A stretch of DNA of 64,000 nucleotides, from positions 1,054,001 to 1,118,000 of the forward strand of contig NZ_VCDI01000001.1 in assembly GCF_005844085.1 (NCBI RefSeq), in the 5' to 3' direction. This document shows, piece by piece, positions 1 to 8,561 of the stretch. This DNA is from Lichenicoccus roseus (lineage in GTDB: Bacteria; Pseudomonadota; Alphaproteobacteria; Acetobacterales; Acetobacteraceae). The notes under the pieces were generated by a model. That model saw only the letters and a list, made by a program, of their open reading frames with translations. It did not search any database and had not been told where the DNA came from. Both the position numbers and the translations under genes were made by a program. Position 1 is the stretch's first letter. Each line of letters begins with the position of its first letter.

Positions 1-1865
1 GCGCGCTGCTGGCGGGCTACCAGGCAACCGGCCCGACCCGGGTGATGGCGGCCGACGATCCGGCCCTGGCCGCCTGGCTCGACCGGCTGCGGCGCGACGG
101 CTACGACGCCGCCATCGTGAACTCGTCGGCCTCCGGCGCCGCCGGGGCGCAGCTGCACGCCGCCGAGATCGGCTACACCCTGCTGGTGCACGAGCTGCCG
201 ACAGTGATCGCCGAGAAGCACCTGCGGCACGTCCTCGCCGCCGCCGCCGCATCCGCCCGCAGCGTGGTGTTCCCCGCCACCGTCGTGCAGAACGCCGTTC
301 GCGCGCTGGTCCAGCTGCCGGAGGCGAAGTGCCGGCTGCTGCCGCAGGGCCTGTATCGCCGATGCCGCTACTCGGCGCGCGCACGCTCCATGCTGCGGCG
401 GCGCCTCGGCCTGCCGGCGGACGCGCTGCTGATGATAGGCATGGGCTATGGCGACCTGCGCAAGGGGTTCGACCTGTTCCTGCAGCTCTGGCGCACCCTG
501 CAGTCGTCGCCTCGCTCACGTGCGAAATCGGCCGGGCCGGCCCGGCAGGTGCACTGCCTGTGGCTCGGCGAGCTCGATCCCGGCCTGCGTCTCTACCTGC
601 AGGCCGAACTCGATCTCGCGCTCGCGACGGGCAGCTTCCACATGCTCGGCTACGTGCAGGACGCGCCGGACTATCTCAGCGCCGCCGACGTGTTCGTGCT
701 GACCTCGCGCGAGGATCCGCTGCCGAGCGTGGTCCTGGAGGCGATGGCGACCGGCCTGTCCTGCGTCGCCTTCGCCAGTGGCGGCGGCATTCCCGAACTG
801 ATCGAGCAGCATGGCGGCGGCGCGCTGGCACCGCTCGGCGACCTCGCCGGCATGGCCGGGCAGGCGCTGGCGCTGGCGGCGCAGACCCACGCGCAGTCCG
901 CCGCCGCCCGGGCCGCGATCGGCAGGCGGGCGGCGGCGCGGCACGATTTCGGCAGCTATGTCACGAGCCTGGTGGCGCTCGCCCGGCCGGCGCTGCCGCG
1001 CATCTCGGTGGTGGTGCCGTCCTACAACTACGCCCGCTACATGAAGCAGCGCCTCGCCTCAATCTTCGCGCAGACCCAGCCGGTGCTGGAGATCATCGTG
1101 CTCGACGACGCCTCGTCGGACGACAGCGTCGCCACCGCCCGCGCCACTGCCGACGAGTGGAACCGGGACGTGCGCCTGGTCGCGTCGCAGAGCAACTCCG
1201 GCTCGGTGTTCCGCCAGTGGCGGCGCGCGGCCGCGGAGGCGCAGGGCGACTGGATCTGGATCGCCGAGGCGGACGATGCCGCCGAGCCGATGATGCTGGA
1301 GCGCCTGATACAGGCCATTACGCAGGCCGCCTCGGTCGGCCGCGACGTCGTCATGGCGTTCTGCGACAGCAGCAGCCTCGACGAGGACGGCGCGGTGACG
1401 TCGGAAAGCTACAAGCCGTATTTCGCCACCACCGCCGGCACGCTGCTCGAGCAGGACGGACTGCATGACGGGCCCGATTTCGTGCGCGACTGCCTGAGCG
1501 AGCGCAACCTGATCCTCAACGCGAGCGGCGTGCTGTTCGCGCGCACGGCGCTGCGCCAGGCGCTGGCGGAGTGCGGCGACGAGCTGTTCGCCTTCCGCAT
1601 GGCCGGCGACTGGCGGCTCTACATCGAGATGCTGCGCGCGCCCGGCGCTCGCATCGCCTACGTCGCCGAGCCGCTCAACATCCACCGCCGGCACAGCCAG
1701 TCCACCACCCACCGGCTGGCTGGCCAGAAGCATCTCGGCGAGGTGGCACGTATCCACCGGCTGCTCGGACGCGGTCCCAGCCTGCTCGATGCCGACCGCA
1801 TCCGCCAACGCAGCTATCGCGACCAGCTTGCGCGCCAGCTTGGCCTGGCGGTGCTCGGGGAGTGA
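1..1865 (+). CDS. Two-domain glycosyltransferase (GT4-like + GT2), 5' partial
   Basis: The frame is open from base 3, so the true start probably lies before the window; GTG 42 and ATG 45 are only internal candidates. The first ~320 residues look like the C-terminal half of a GT-B (GT4) enzyme, with a YGDLRKGFDLF-type donor loop and the EAMATGLSCVAF segment of retaining transferases. From about residue 325 a GT-A (GT2) domain starts (ISVVVPSYNYARYM, then a VLDDASSDDS nucleotide-sugar loop and an EADDAAEP segment resembling the DxD site). This architecture is typical of polysaccharide or O-antigen enzymes. The acceptor sugar cannot be told. Confidence is high for the fold, low for the substrate. 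Confidence 0.85.
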   Translation, partial: ALLAGYQATGPTRVMAADDPALAAWLDRLRRDGYDAAIVNSSASGAAGAQLHAAEIGYTLLVHELPTVIAEKHLRHVLAAAAASARSVVFPATVVQNAVRALVQLPEAKCRLLPQGLYRRCRYSARARSMLRRRLGLPADALLMIGMGYGDLRKGFDLFLQLWRTLQSSPRSRAKSAGPARQVHCLWLGELDPGLRLYLQAELDLALATGSFHMLGYVQDAPDYLSAADVFVLTSREDPLPSVVLEAMATGLSCVAFASGGGIPELIEQHGGGALAPLGDLAGMAGQALALAAQTHAQSAAARAAIGRRAAARHDFGSYVTSLVALARPALPRISVVVPSYNYARYMKQRLASIFAQTQPVLEIIVLDDASSDDSVATARATADEWNRDVRLVASQSNSGSVFRQWRRAAAEAQGDWIWIAEADDAAEPMMLERLIQAITQAASVGRDVVMAFCDSSSLDEDGAVTSESYKPYFATTAGTLLEQDGLHDGPDFVRDCLSERNLILNASGVLFARTALRQALAECGDELFAFRMAGDWRLYIEMLRAPGARIAYVAEPLNIHRRHSQSTTHRLAGQKHLGEVARIHRLLGRGPSLLDADRIRQRSYRDQLARQLGLAVLGE

Positions 1866-1947
1866 GGCCGGCCTGCGTCGGCGGCATGACGACGGTTCCA
1901 GCCATCATGTTCCGCCCGAGCGGAAACCCGGCTACTCCTCGACACTA

Positions 1948-2460
1948 ATGGTGCTTGTGAAAAAACCGTGGCTCCCTGCCGTCGACCTTGCCTGGCGCAC
2001 TGCCTTCCGCATCGGCTTTCCGATGGCGCGGCTGTGGTGGCGGCTGCGGCGCCCCCAGCACGAGGGTGCCCTGGTCGCCGTGCATGTCGGCCGCGACCTG
2101 CTGCTGCTGCGCTGCTCCTATCGCCGGCAGTGGAACTTTCCGGGCGGCGGGGTGCGTCCGGGCGAGGCGCCGGAAGCCGCCGCGCGCCGGGAACTGCGGG
2201 AGGAGATCGGGCTGTCGGACTTCACGCTGCGGCCGGCGGGCATCACCACCGGAACATTCGATTGCCGGCCCGATCGGGTGCATTTCTTCGAGCTCCGGCT
2301 CGACCGCCTGCCCCATCTCTCGCTCGACAACCGCGAGATCGTGGCGGCAAGGCTGTTCGCTCCGGAGGAACTGCGCGGCATCGGCCTGACCCGTCCAGTC
2401 CTCGATTACCTGGCGGCCCGGGGCCCGGCAAACCTCGGCCACGCACCCCAGGGCGCATGA
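1948..2460 (+). CDS. Nudix hydrolase
   Basis: A 170-residue protein with a clear Nudix box: GGGVRPGEAP at about residues 67-76 followed by REL.EEIGL, i.e. GX5EX7REUXEEXGU. Nudix enzymes cleave nucleoside diphosphates linked to another moiety using divalent metal held by the REXXEE glutamates. I chose ATG 1948 because the upstream in-frame codons back to 1789 run through the intergenic region and do not resemble the family. A basic, aromatic-rich N-terminus (residues 1-30) precedes the fold and could be a membrane-contact helix. The stop lies 32 bases before the start of the DUF427 gene, so the two are probably co-transcribed. Substrate unknown. Confidence 0.85.
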   Translation: MVLVKKPWLPAVDLAWRTAFRIGFPMARLWWRLRRPQHEGALVAVHVGRDLLLLRCSYRRQWNFPGGGVRPGEAPEAAARRELREEIGLSDFTLRPAGITTGTFDCRPDRVHFFELRLDRLPHLSLDNREIVAARLFAPEELRGIGLTRPVLDYLAARGPANLGHAPQGA

Positions 2461-2492
2461 CCGGCGAACCGACTTCCACAGGACGGGGCCGA

Positions 2493-2954
2493 ATGGAGAA
2501 TGTCTGGGAGTATCCGCGTCCGCCCGCGCTGCAACCGGTGACGCGCCCGGTGCGCATCGTGTTCGGCGGCCGGATCATCGCCGCGACGGAGCAGGCGTGG
2601 CGCGTGCTGGAAACGTCGCATCCGCCGGTCTACTACCTGCCGCCGGACGCTTTCACCGGCTGCACCCTGGAACCGGCGCCGGGACGCAGCCTGTGTGAAT
2701 GGAAGGGTGTGGCGCGCTACTGGACCATCGCGGCCGGCGCGCACCGGGCGGAGCGCGCGGCCTGGAGCTATCCCGACCCCACTCCGGCCTTCGAGCCGTT
2801 GCGCGACCATCTGGCGGTCTATGCCGGCATGATGGACCAGTGCTTCGTCGGCGACGAGGCGGTAACCCCGCAGCCGGGCGGCTTCTACGGCGGCTGGGTC
2901 ACCAGCGATCTTGTCGGGCCGTTCAAGGGTGCTCCCGGCACCATGGGCTGGTGA
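2493..2954 (+). CDS. DUF427 domain protein
   Basis: This 153-residue protein matches the DUF427 family, recognised from its opening MENVWEYPRPP, the VFGG.IIA strand, the LETSHPPVYYLPP segment and the YAGMMDQCFV / GGFYGGWVTSDLVGPFKG C-terminus. DUF427 proteins are small beta-rich cytoplasmic proteins with no settled function. I chose ATG 2493 because MENVW is the usual N-terminus; an in-frame ATG at 2457 overlaps the Nudix stop as ATGA and is a real alternative that would add 12 residues. It is co-oriented with and directly follows the Nudix gene. Confidence 0.8.
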   Translation: MENVWEYPRPPALQPVTRPVRIVFGGRIIAATEQAWRVLETSHPPVYYLPPDAFTGCTLEPAPGRSLCEWKGVARYWTIAAGAHRAERAAWSYPDPTPAFEPLRDHLAVYAGMMDQCFVGDEAVTPQPGGFYGGWVTSDLVGPFKGAPGTMGW

Positions 2955-2956
2955 GG

Positions 2957-3151
2957 CTAGGCTCTTTCGAATCGAGGCGCACCGTCCACCGCCTCGTTCC
3001 ACATCGATAGCGGCCGCACCCAGTAGTCGCCGCGGGCTTCGCTGCGATAGGTGACCAGCCATTCCTCGGTCTCGCTGTGCCGGCCGACGCAGATCACCGT
3101 ATAGAGGCCGCCCTTGTAGTGGCGGTAGAGGCCCGGTTCGGGTGATGTCAT
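2957..3151 (-). CDS. DUF1653 small protein
   Basis: A 64-residue protein with the whole DUF1653 pattern: GLYRHYKGGLY, a V..VGRHSETEEWLVTYRS strand pair, then DYWVRPLSMW. The family is a small SH3-like beta-barrel fold of unknown function, often encoded as a stand-alone gene. It is convergent with the DUF427 gene, with only 2 bases between the two stop codons, leaving no room for a terminator. Length and start are typical of the family. Confidence 0.8.
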   Translation of the reverse strand: MTSPEPGLYRHYKGGLYTVICVGRHSETEEWLVTYRSEARGDYWVRPLSMWNEAVDGAPRFERA

Positions 3152-3249
3152 GCCGGCTCCATCCCTGATCGTTCGACGGCGTATCGACCCGGCGACCTGC
3201 CGGCTCTAGATTGAGACCAACAAGCCTGTTCCGGGATGATCAAGACGCC

Positions 3250-3792
3250 ATGACTTTCGTCCGCCTGATGGTCCTGGCCGGCCTGCTGCTTCCGCTGCAC
3301 GTTCATGCCGCCACACGGAAGGCGCACCATGGTGGCGCGCCGGTCATCCTGACACGCCAGCCCGGTACGGCGGCCGACCAGGCTGCCCGCACGCTTAATC
3401 GCGAGGATCTGCAGGGCGCCGCCCGGCATGGCGAGACGCCGCTGGTGCTGGTCGGGTCGGCGCCGCTTTCGGACCATCGCACCGACGAGGCGCTGTTCGT
3501 GCAGCTGCAGTCCGCCAGCCTGTGTGGCTCGGCGGGCTGTTCCACCTCGGTCTATCTTCGGCGCGACCATGAGTGGACCAAGGTGCTGGACTCCGTGAGC
3601 GGTCCGATCCGCGTGATGCCGCAGAGCAACGACGGCATGCACGACCTGCTGGTCGGCCGCAACGACCGCTGGACCTGGTCTGGCGGAGGCTACCGCGACA
3701 CCCTGGCTGCGCCACCCCTGACTGGCCTCAAACGTTCGGTGGAGCAGCACCGCGCAGCGGTCCGGCGGCACCAGGACCCCACGACCAACTGA
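3250..3792 (+). CDS. Secreted hypothetical protein
   Basis: A 180-residue protein starting at ATG 3250 with a clear Sec signal peptide: FVRLMVLAGLLLPLHVHA, probable cleavage after HVHA near residue 20. The mature part has one close cysteine pair, C-GSAG-C, likely a disulphide in the periplasm, and a C-terminal WTWSGGGYRDT segment. The region PLVLVGSAPLSD..ALFVQLQSASLCGSAGCSTSVYL resembles small periplasmic proteins of Acetobacteraceae but I do not recognise a named domain. The last codons lie 3 bases from the 3' end of the oppositely oriented tRNA-Gly. Confidence 0.7.
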   Translation: MTFVRLMVLAGLLLPLHVHAATRKAHHGGAPVILTRQPGTAADQAARTLNREDLQGAARHGETPLVLVGSAPLSDHRTDEALFVQLQSASLCGSAGCSTSVYLRRDHEWTKVLDSVSGPIRVMPQSNDGMHDLLVGRNDRWTWSGGGYRDTLAAPPLTGLKRSVEQHRAAVRRHQDPTTN

Positions 3793-3794
3793 CC

Positions 3795-3868
3795 TGGAGC
3801 GGATGGCGGGAATCGAACCCGCGTATGCAGCTTGGGAAGCTGCCGTTCTACCATTGAACTACACCCGC
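3795..3868 (-). tRNA. tRNA-Gly(CCC)
   Basis: Read on the minus strand the gene folds as a cloverleaf. The acceptor stem is GCGGGTG with CATCCGC, with one G-U pair. The anticodon stem is CAGC/GCTG around loop TTCCCAA, giving anticodon CCC, and the T arm contains GGTTCGATTCC. The discriminator base is U, as in bacterial tRNA-Gly, and CCA is encoded (complement of 3795-3797). It would read GGG codons. It sits convergent to the secreted-protein gene. Confidence 0.95.
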
Positions 3869-3990
3869 CTTGGAGGAGACTTTAGTGACCGTCCGGGACG
3901 CAGGCAAGACGCGGCCTCGACCTCACCCCGCTTGACCTCGTCACTTGCTGACGCCACCATGGCTCTGCTCCGGTCGCCTCCGCGCCGGGG

Positions 3991-4050
3991 TCCTCGTGAT
4001 TTGTCCGGCCGGCTTGCGGCGAGGTAAAACAACTGCGCTAAAGAGGCATC
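3991..4050 (+). promoter_or_regulatory. SAM-II-like riboswitch upstream of metZ
   Basis: The stretch carries the SAM-II (metA motif) signature blocks in order: CGTGATTTG (3995-4003), CCGGCTTGC (4008-4016), TAAAACAA (4025-4032) and GCGCTAAAGAGG (4035-4046). P1 can form from CCTCG (3992-3996) and CGAGG (4020-4024). It precedes metZ, the classic alphaproteobacterial target, where SAM binding lowers translation. Caveat: the pseudoknot should pair CTTG of the loop with a downstream CAAG, but here the tail reads CAAC, so by hand P2 is poor. The element may be divergent or degenerate. The sequence match is seen; function is inferred. Confidence 0.7.
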
Positions 4051-4126
4051 GGCGAACCGTCCCATGGGGGAAGGGCGTCGTGTCATCCATGGCCGGCCCC
4101 ACTACGGGACTTCGACCGGGACATCC

Positions 4127-5332
4127 ATGATGAGCGACAACGCCTCCTATCGCACCAACACCCGCCTGATCCATTCCGGCACCGAGCGCAGCCCGTTCGG
4201 CGAGACCAGCGAGGCGATGTTCCTCACCTCCGGCTTCGTCTACGACAGCGCAGAGCAGGCCGAGGCGACCTTCAAGGGCGAGGCCGAGCACTACCAGTAT
4301 AGCCGCTTCGGCAACCCCACCGTATCGATGTTCGAGCGCCGCCTCGCCGAGATCGAGGGAGCAGAGGCGTGTCGCGCCACCGCGTCCGGAATGGGCGCGG
4401 TGCATGCTGCGCTGTTGAGCCACCTCAAGGCCGGCGACCGCCTGGTGGCGTCGCGCGCCTTGTTCGGCTCGTGTTTCTGGATCGTCTCGACGCTGCTGCC
4501 GCGCTACGGCATCGAGAGCGTATTCGTCGACGGCCATGATCTCGACCAGTGGCGCACCGCCCTCTCGCAGCCGACCGCGATGGTGCTGCTGGAGAGCCCG
4601 TCCAACCCGATGCTGGACATCGTGGACCTGCAGGCGGTCGCCGATCTCGCGCATGCGGCGGGGGCCCTGGTGGTGGTGGACAACGTGTTCGCCACCCCGC
4701 TGCTGCAGCGCCCGTTCGAACTCGGCGCCGACGTGGTGGTGTATTCTTGCACCAAGCATATCGACGGCCAGGGCCGTGTGCTCGGCGGCGCCGTGCTGGG
4801 CCGCGCGAAGTGGGTGGAGGACGTGCTGCAGCCGTTCATCCGCAACACCGGCCCGACGCTCTCCGCCTTCAATGCCTGGGTGCTGCTCAAGGGCCTCGAA
4901 ACGCTGGCGCTGCGGGTGGATGCCATGTGCGCCAATGCCGCGCGCATGGCGGACTGGCTGGCGCTGCAGCCTGGCATCCGCCGGGTCTGGTATCCGGCCC
5001 GCACCGACCATGCGCAGCACGCCCTGGCGATGCGGCAGATGAGCGCCGGCGGCACGCTGGTGACGTTCGAATTGGACGGCAAGGCGGCGGCCTTCGAGGT
5101 GATGAACCGGCTGCGCCTGATCGCGGTCTCCAACAATCTGGGCGACAGCCGCTCCCTGGTCACCCATCCGGCGACCACCACGCATATGCGCATCGGCGCC
5201 GAGGAGCGGGCCAGGCTCGGCATTACCGATGGCGTGGTGAGGATGTCGGTGGGACTGGAGGATGTGCTCGACCTGCAGGACGATCTGGGCCGCGCGCTGA
5301 CCGGCCTCTCGCGGCTGCGGGCGGCCGAATGA
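4127..5332 (+). CDS. metZ: O-succinylhomoserine sulfhydrylase
   Basis: A PLP-dependent Cys/Met metabolism enzyme of about 401 residues that makes homocysteine from O-succinylhomoserine and sulfide. Seen: the N-terminal signature TRLIHSGTERSPFGETSEAMFLTSGFVYDSA, YSRFGNPTV for phosphate/PLP contacts, and YSCTKHIDGQGRVLGG with the Schiff-base lysine at residue 210. The ETSEA.FLTSGFVYD motif favours MetZ over MetB/MetC. ATG 4127 or 4130 fits family N-termini; an in-frame ATG at 4064 would add 21 residues but begins nearer to the riboswitch (17 bases after AAAGAGG). The upstream SAM-II-like element indicates control by methionine/SAM status. Confidence 0.93.
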   Translation: MMSDNASYRTNTRLIHSGTERSPFGETSEAMFLTSGFVYDSAEQAEATFKGEAEHYQYSRFGNPTVSMFERRLAEIEGAEACRATASGMGAVHAALLSHLKAGDRLVASRALFGSCFWIVSTLLPRYGIESVFVDGHDLDQWRTALSQPTAMVLLESPSNPMLDIVDLQAVADLAHAAGALVVVDNVFATPLLQRPFELGADVVVYSCTKHIDGQGRVLGGAVLGRAKWVEDVLQPFIRNTGPTLSAFNAWVLLKGLETLALRVDAMCANAARMADWLALQPGIRRVWYPARTDHAQHALAMRQMSAGGTLVTFELDGKAAAFEVMNRLRLIAVSNNLGDSRSLVTHPATTTHMRIGAEERARLGITDGVVRMSVGLEDVLDLQDDLGRALTGLSRLRAAE

Positions 5333-5411
5333 CATCGAGGCGACCCTACGATGCTGCTGGCCAGAACATCCGCGCGGCGGCAACATGCGCAAGGAAACAG
5401 GAAGGCGTCCG

Positions 5412-5885
5412 ATGAAGGATAACGACCCCGCAGCCGCGGGGACGCAGCCGGGTGCCGCGGCGCCGGCCTCCGAGGCGCAAGCTGCCGAGACCTATGCACT
5501 CGTGACCCGTGGCATCAGGGTGAGCGTGCGACCGTTCTTCCTCGAGGACCAGTCGCAACCCGACGAGCGGCAATTCGTCTGGGCCTACCGGGTTCGCATC
5601 GAGAACCAGGGGACCGATACGGTCCGCCTGCTGCGCCGCACCTGGCACATCACCGACAGCCGTGGCCGGACGCAGCACGTCGAGGGCAGCGGCGTGGTCG
5701 GCGAGCAGCCGCAGCTGCATGCCGGCGAGGCCTTCGAATACACCTCCGGGACCCCGCTTGAGACGCCGTCCGGATTCATGTCGGGCGCCTACCACATGGT
5801 GCTGACCGGGACCGGGGAAGAATTCGACGTGCAGATCCCGACCTTCAGCCTCGACAGTCCGCATCAGCCGGCGGTGCTGCACTGA
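5412..5885 (+). CDS. apaG: ApaG domain protein
   Basis: A 157-residue protein with the ApaG fibronectin-III-like fold: [47 protein letters not shown], the [11 protein letters not shown] strand and [21 protein letters not shown] with YHM following. ApaG was genetically linked to Co/Mg efflux and the fold occurs in some F-box proteins, but its biochemical role is unsettled. About 30 low-complexity Ala/Gly/Pro residues precede the domain. ATG 5412 follows GGAAGGCG at a reasonable distance. The TGA stop overlaps the folE start (TGATG), implying translational coupling. Confidence 0.9.
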   Translation: MKDNDPAAAGTQPGAAAPASEAQAAETYALVTRGIRVSVRPFFLEDQSQPDERQFVWAYRVRIENQGTDTVRLLRRTWHITDSRGRTQHVEGSGVVGEQPQLHAGEAFEYTSGTPLETPSGFMSGAYHMVLTGTGEEFDVQIPTFSLDSPHQPAVLH

Positions 5886-6517
5886 TGGACCAGGCGATCC
5901 CGGCGGGCGCCCTGCCCCACCATGCCGACCGGCCGTCCCAGGAGGAGGCCGAGGCGGCGGTGCGCACGCTGCTGCGCTGGGCGGGCGAGGACCCGGCTCG
6001 CGAGGGGCTGCTCGACACCCCGCGGCGGGTGGTGAAATCATACAACGAGTTCTTCCAGGGCTATGCGACCGATCCGGTGGCGCTGCTGGCGACCACCTTT
6101 GCCGAGACCGATGGCTACGACGAGATCGTGCTGCTGCGCGACATACGCATCGAGAGCCACTGCGAGCACCACATGGTGCCGATTATCGGCAAGTGCCACG
6201 TCGCCTACCTGCCGCGCCGTCGCGTGGTCGGGATCAGCAAGCTTGCCCGCCTGGTCGAGGTCTATGCCAGGCGGCTGCAGATCCAGGAGCGGTTGACCGC
6301 GCAGATCGCCAACACGCTGAACGAGGTGCTGGAGCCGCACGGGGTCGCGGTGATCATCGAGGCTGGCCACCAGTGCATGAGCACGCGCGGCGTACACAAG
6401 CCCGGTGTCTCGATGGTGACCAGCCGCATGCTGGGCGCGTTCCGCGACAATCCGACCACCCGGTCCGAGCTGTTGTCGATGATCAACCACAGCTCGGCGG
6501 TGTCGGCCTTCGAGTAA
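5885..6517 (+). CDS. folE: GTP cyclohydrolase I (type I, zinc)
   Basis: A 210-residue enzyme of tetrahydrofolate synthesis converting GTP to 7,8-dihydroneopterin triphosphate. The zinc ligands are visible: C93 and H96 in [10 protein letters not shown] and C164 in [31 protein letters not shown] is the usual N-terminal contact segment and [20 protein letters not shown] the GTP-binding core. Its start overlaps the apaG stop. It ends 3 bases before the convergent stop of the POTRA-repeat gene. Confidence 0.96.
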   Translation: MDQAIPAGALPHHADRPSQEEAEAAVRTLLRWAGEDPAREGLLDTPRRVVKSYNEFFQGYATDPVALLATTFAETDGYDEIVLLRDIRIESHCEHHMVPIIGKCHVAYLPRRRVVGISKLARLVEVYARRLQIQERLTAQIANTLNEVLEPHGVAVIIEAGHQCMSTRGVHKPGVSMVTSRMLGAFRDNPTTRSELLSMINHSSAVSAFE

Positions 6518-6520
6518 GGG

Positions 6521-7129
6521 CTAGTCGCTCGCCCCTTCCGTAATCTTGTAGTCCACCACCGCATGGTTGGGCTGCGGATAGGTTGCGCTGGGCGCGATCT
6601 GGACGCCGATATTCTTCTTCTTGTACAGCGCCAGGATCGCCTGCATGTTGGCGCTGACCTTGGCCTCGTCGACGACGTCGCCCGGATGCAGCGTGATGAC
6701 GCCGTCGATCTCCTGGGTGCTGACCTTGCTGTTGCCCTCGACGGTCACCCGGTCGACGCGCAGCACGGCGGGGCCCTGCGGCGCGGGGGCCGCCTGCTCG
6801 GTGATCAGGTAGGCCACCGTCACCGCGCCCGAGGGCTGGATGGTCAGGCGCTGCTTCAGGCTGGCGCCCACATTGGCGTGCTGGTAGACGCCGACCACCG
6901 CGTTCTCGTTGGCCACCAGGTCCGCCTTGGTGACCTTGTCGCCGACATGCACCGTCATCGCATTGTCGATGTCGGCGGTCGGAACGCGGTGATTGCCGAT
7001 CACCTCGATGCGCTGCACCTTCATGACCTTCGGGGCCTGGGCGAGAGCGGGGGTGGCAGCGAGCGCAGTCACCATCGCGGCGCGCACGAACAGACGATCG
7101 ATCTTCACAGGGTCAGCACTCCGGGTCAT
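6521..7129 (-). CDS. Exported protein with two POTRA-like repeats
   Basis: A 202-residue protein with an N-terminal export signal (AAMVTALAATPALAQA, cleavage near residue 31). Two tandem repeats follow: VQRIEVIGNHRVPTADIDNAM...GDKVTK and VDRVTVEGNSKVSTQEIDGVI...GDVVDEAKV. Each has the POTRA pattern (beta-strand, GN..V....I, then helix and strand) seen in BamA, TamA, FhaC and FtsQ. There is no beta-barrel or membrane domain, so it is a soluble periplasmic POTRA protein, possibly a chaperone or partner of an outer-membrane assembly factor. Partner unknown. No operon mate is obvious; the next minus gene upstream starts beyond 7180. Confidence 0.75.
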   Translation of the reverse strand: MTRSADPVKIDRLFVRAAMVTALAATPALAQAPKVMKVQRIEVIGNHRVPTADIDNAMTVHVGDKVTKADLVANENAVVGVYQHANVGASLKQRLTIQPSGAVTVAYLITEQAAPAPQGPAVLRVDRVTVEGNSKVSTQEIDGVITLHPGDVVDEAKVSANMQAILALYKKKNIGVQIAPSATYPQPNHAVVDYKITEGASD

Positions 7130-7179
7130 TGATCGGGGCGCAGCATACAGACGCGGGCGACCGGGTCGACCCCGGCGCT

Positions 7180-8109
7180 TCAGGCGGTGCGGGACACCGA
7201 CGCCGAGTAGAGCGGTTCACCGGAGGCGCCCTTGAACTCGAAGGCGAAGGTGTCCGGGGTCAGCGTGGCGGTCATGAAGCCATGCGTCTCGGCGCCCCAG
7301 GCCCCGGGGCGGACAGGATAGAGATGGATCAGCTTCGAGCCGCCGCCGTTGGTGACGTAGTCGACGCTGCCCACACGGATGTGCTGCAGGTTGTGGATAT
7401 GGCCGTTGAGATAGACCCGCACGCCGTACCGCTCCAGCACCGGCTTGAGGGACGCGATCAGTTCCGGCTCCTCGGTCGGCGCGCCGTCGGCGGTGTGGAT
7501 CGGATGGTGCCCGATCACGATCTTCCAAGGCGCGCGCGAGGCGGCGAGGCTGCGCTCGAGCCAGGCGAGTTGCGCCGCCGGATCCTGACCGTCGACGCGC
7601 ACCTTGCTGTGCCGGTAGCGCGACAGGAACGGGTTGGTGTCGATGAAGAACAGGTCGCATGGCGTGCCGTCGGCGAGATGCTCGGTGCGGGCGTAGTAGC
7701 GCGCCGGCATCGACCAGCGCGTATCACGGCTGCCGTAATCGAGCTGCGCCTGCACGTCGCCGCGGTAATCATGGTTGCCCAGGATCACCCGCCACGGCGA
7801 ACGCAGCGACGGCGCGTCGTAGATATCCTCGAACGAACCACGCCACTGCGGATCGTCAGTGCCCTGCACGCCATCCTCGTAGAAATTGTCACCGAGCGAG
7901 AGCGTCCATGTGCTGCGATGGATTTCCGCCGCGCGACCCATCGCGACGCCGACCGCACGCTGCTCGTCGTGTCCCTGCCGGCCCCAGTCGCCCACGGAAA
8001 CAAATCGCATCCCGGGTGCAAGCGGCGTCGCATAGACGCGGCCCGGCAAGGCGACAGCGGCGACACCGCCGGCCGCAAGTGCCAGCGCATCGCGTCGACG
8101 CAGCAGCAT
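7180..8109 (-). CDS. Tat-exported metallophosphoesterase (purple acid phosphatase-like)
   Basis: A 309-residue exported phosphatase. The N-terminus LLRRRDALALAAGGVAAVAL has an R-R pair before a hydrophobic stretch, suggesting Tat export. The five calcineurin-like metal motifs are all present: GDWG, GDNFY, GNHDY, GHHPIH and GHIHN. The order and spacing resemble type 5 (tartrate-resistant) acid phosphatases, binuclear metal enzymes hydrolysing phosphomonoesters. It follows cynS with 2 bases between stop and start and appears to be the last gene of the minus-strand mutY run. Confidence 0.88.
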   Translation of the reverse strand: MLLRRRDALALAAGGVAAVALPGRVYATPLAPGMRFVSVGDWGRQGHDEQRAVGVAMGRAAEIHRSTWTLSLGDNFYEDGVQGTDDPQWRGSFEDIYDAPSLRSPWRVILGNHDYRGDVQAQLDYGSRDTRWSMPARYYARTEHLADGTPCDLFFIDTNPFLSRYRHSKVRVDGQDPAAQLAWLERSLAASRAPWKIVIGHHPIHTADGAPTEEPELIASLKPVLERYGVRVYLNGHIHNLQHIRVGSVDYVTNGGGSKLIHLYPVRPGAWGAETHGFMTATLTPDTFAFEFKGASGEPLYSASVSRTA

Positions 8110-8111
8110 CG

Positions 8112-8561
8112 TCAGTACGGCTTGTACGGCAGGAACTTGCCGCTCATCGAGATGCTGACCCGATCGCCCTGGTTGTTCGGCTCGCGCTGCAGGTCCATGT
8201 GGAAATCGATGGCGCTCATGATGCCGTCGCCGAATTCCTCGTGGATCAGCGCCTTGAAGGTGGTGCCGTACACCGACACCAGCTCGTAGAAGCGGTAGAT
8301 CAGCGGATCGGTCGGCACCGCGGTTGGCAAGGAGCCGCGATAGGGTGCCTCCTGCAGCAGCCTGATCTCGAACGGATCGAGACCGAGATGATCACCGATC
8401 GCCTCGGCAGCCGCCTTCGGCAACTGCATCTGCCCGAGCAGCCCGGCGGTGATGAATTCCTTCGACAGATCGGGCGCCAGTCCGGCGAGCCCGCTCCAGC
8501 TCAGATCGCGCTCGATCTTGAGCCGGACGATCTTCTCGGTGAGATCCGCGCGCATGCTCAT
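8112..8561 (-). CDS. cynS: Cyanate hydratase (cyanase)
   Basis: A 149-residue enzyme that reacts cyanate with bicarbonate to give ammonia and CO2 by way of carbamate. The strongly conserved PYRGSLPTAVPTDPLIYRFY and ALIHEEFGDGIMSAIDF blocks are present. R90, E93 and S116 align with the catalytic Arg96, Glu99 and Ser122 of E. coli cyanase (constant offset of 6). The N-terminal helical domain is slightly diverged (APDLSKEFITAGLLGQMQLP). The start overlaps the moaB stop by ATGA, so translation is coupled. No cynR or cynT neighbour is seen; the gene is embedded in the mutY-cysG-moaB operon. Confidence 0.95.
   Translation of the reverse strand: MSMRADLTEKIVRLKIERDLSWSGLAGLAPDLSKEFITAGLLGQMQLPKAAAEAIGDHLGLDPFEIRLLQEAPYRGSLPTAVPTDPLIYRFYELVSVYGTTFKALIHEEFGDGIMSAIDFHMDLQREPNNQGDRVSISMSGKFLPYKPY

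Noticed and set aside
4089-4130. Short leader peptide frame MAGPTTGLRPGHP ending on the metZ start
   Set aside because: Overlap TGATG is suggestive of coupling, but the frame has no Met/SAM-related codons and could be chance next to the riboswitch.
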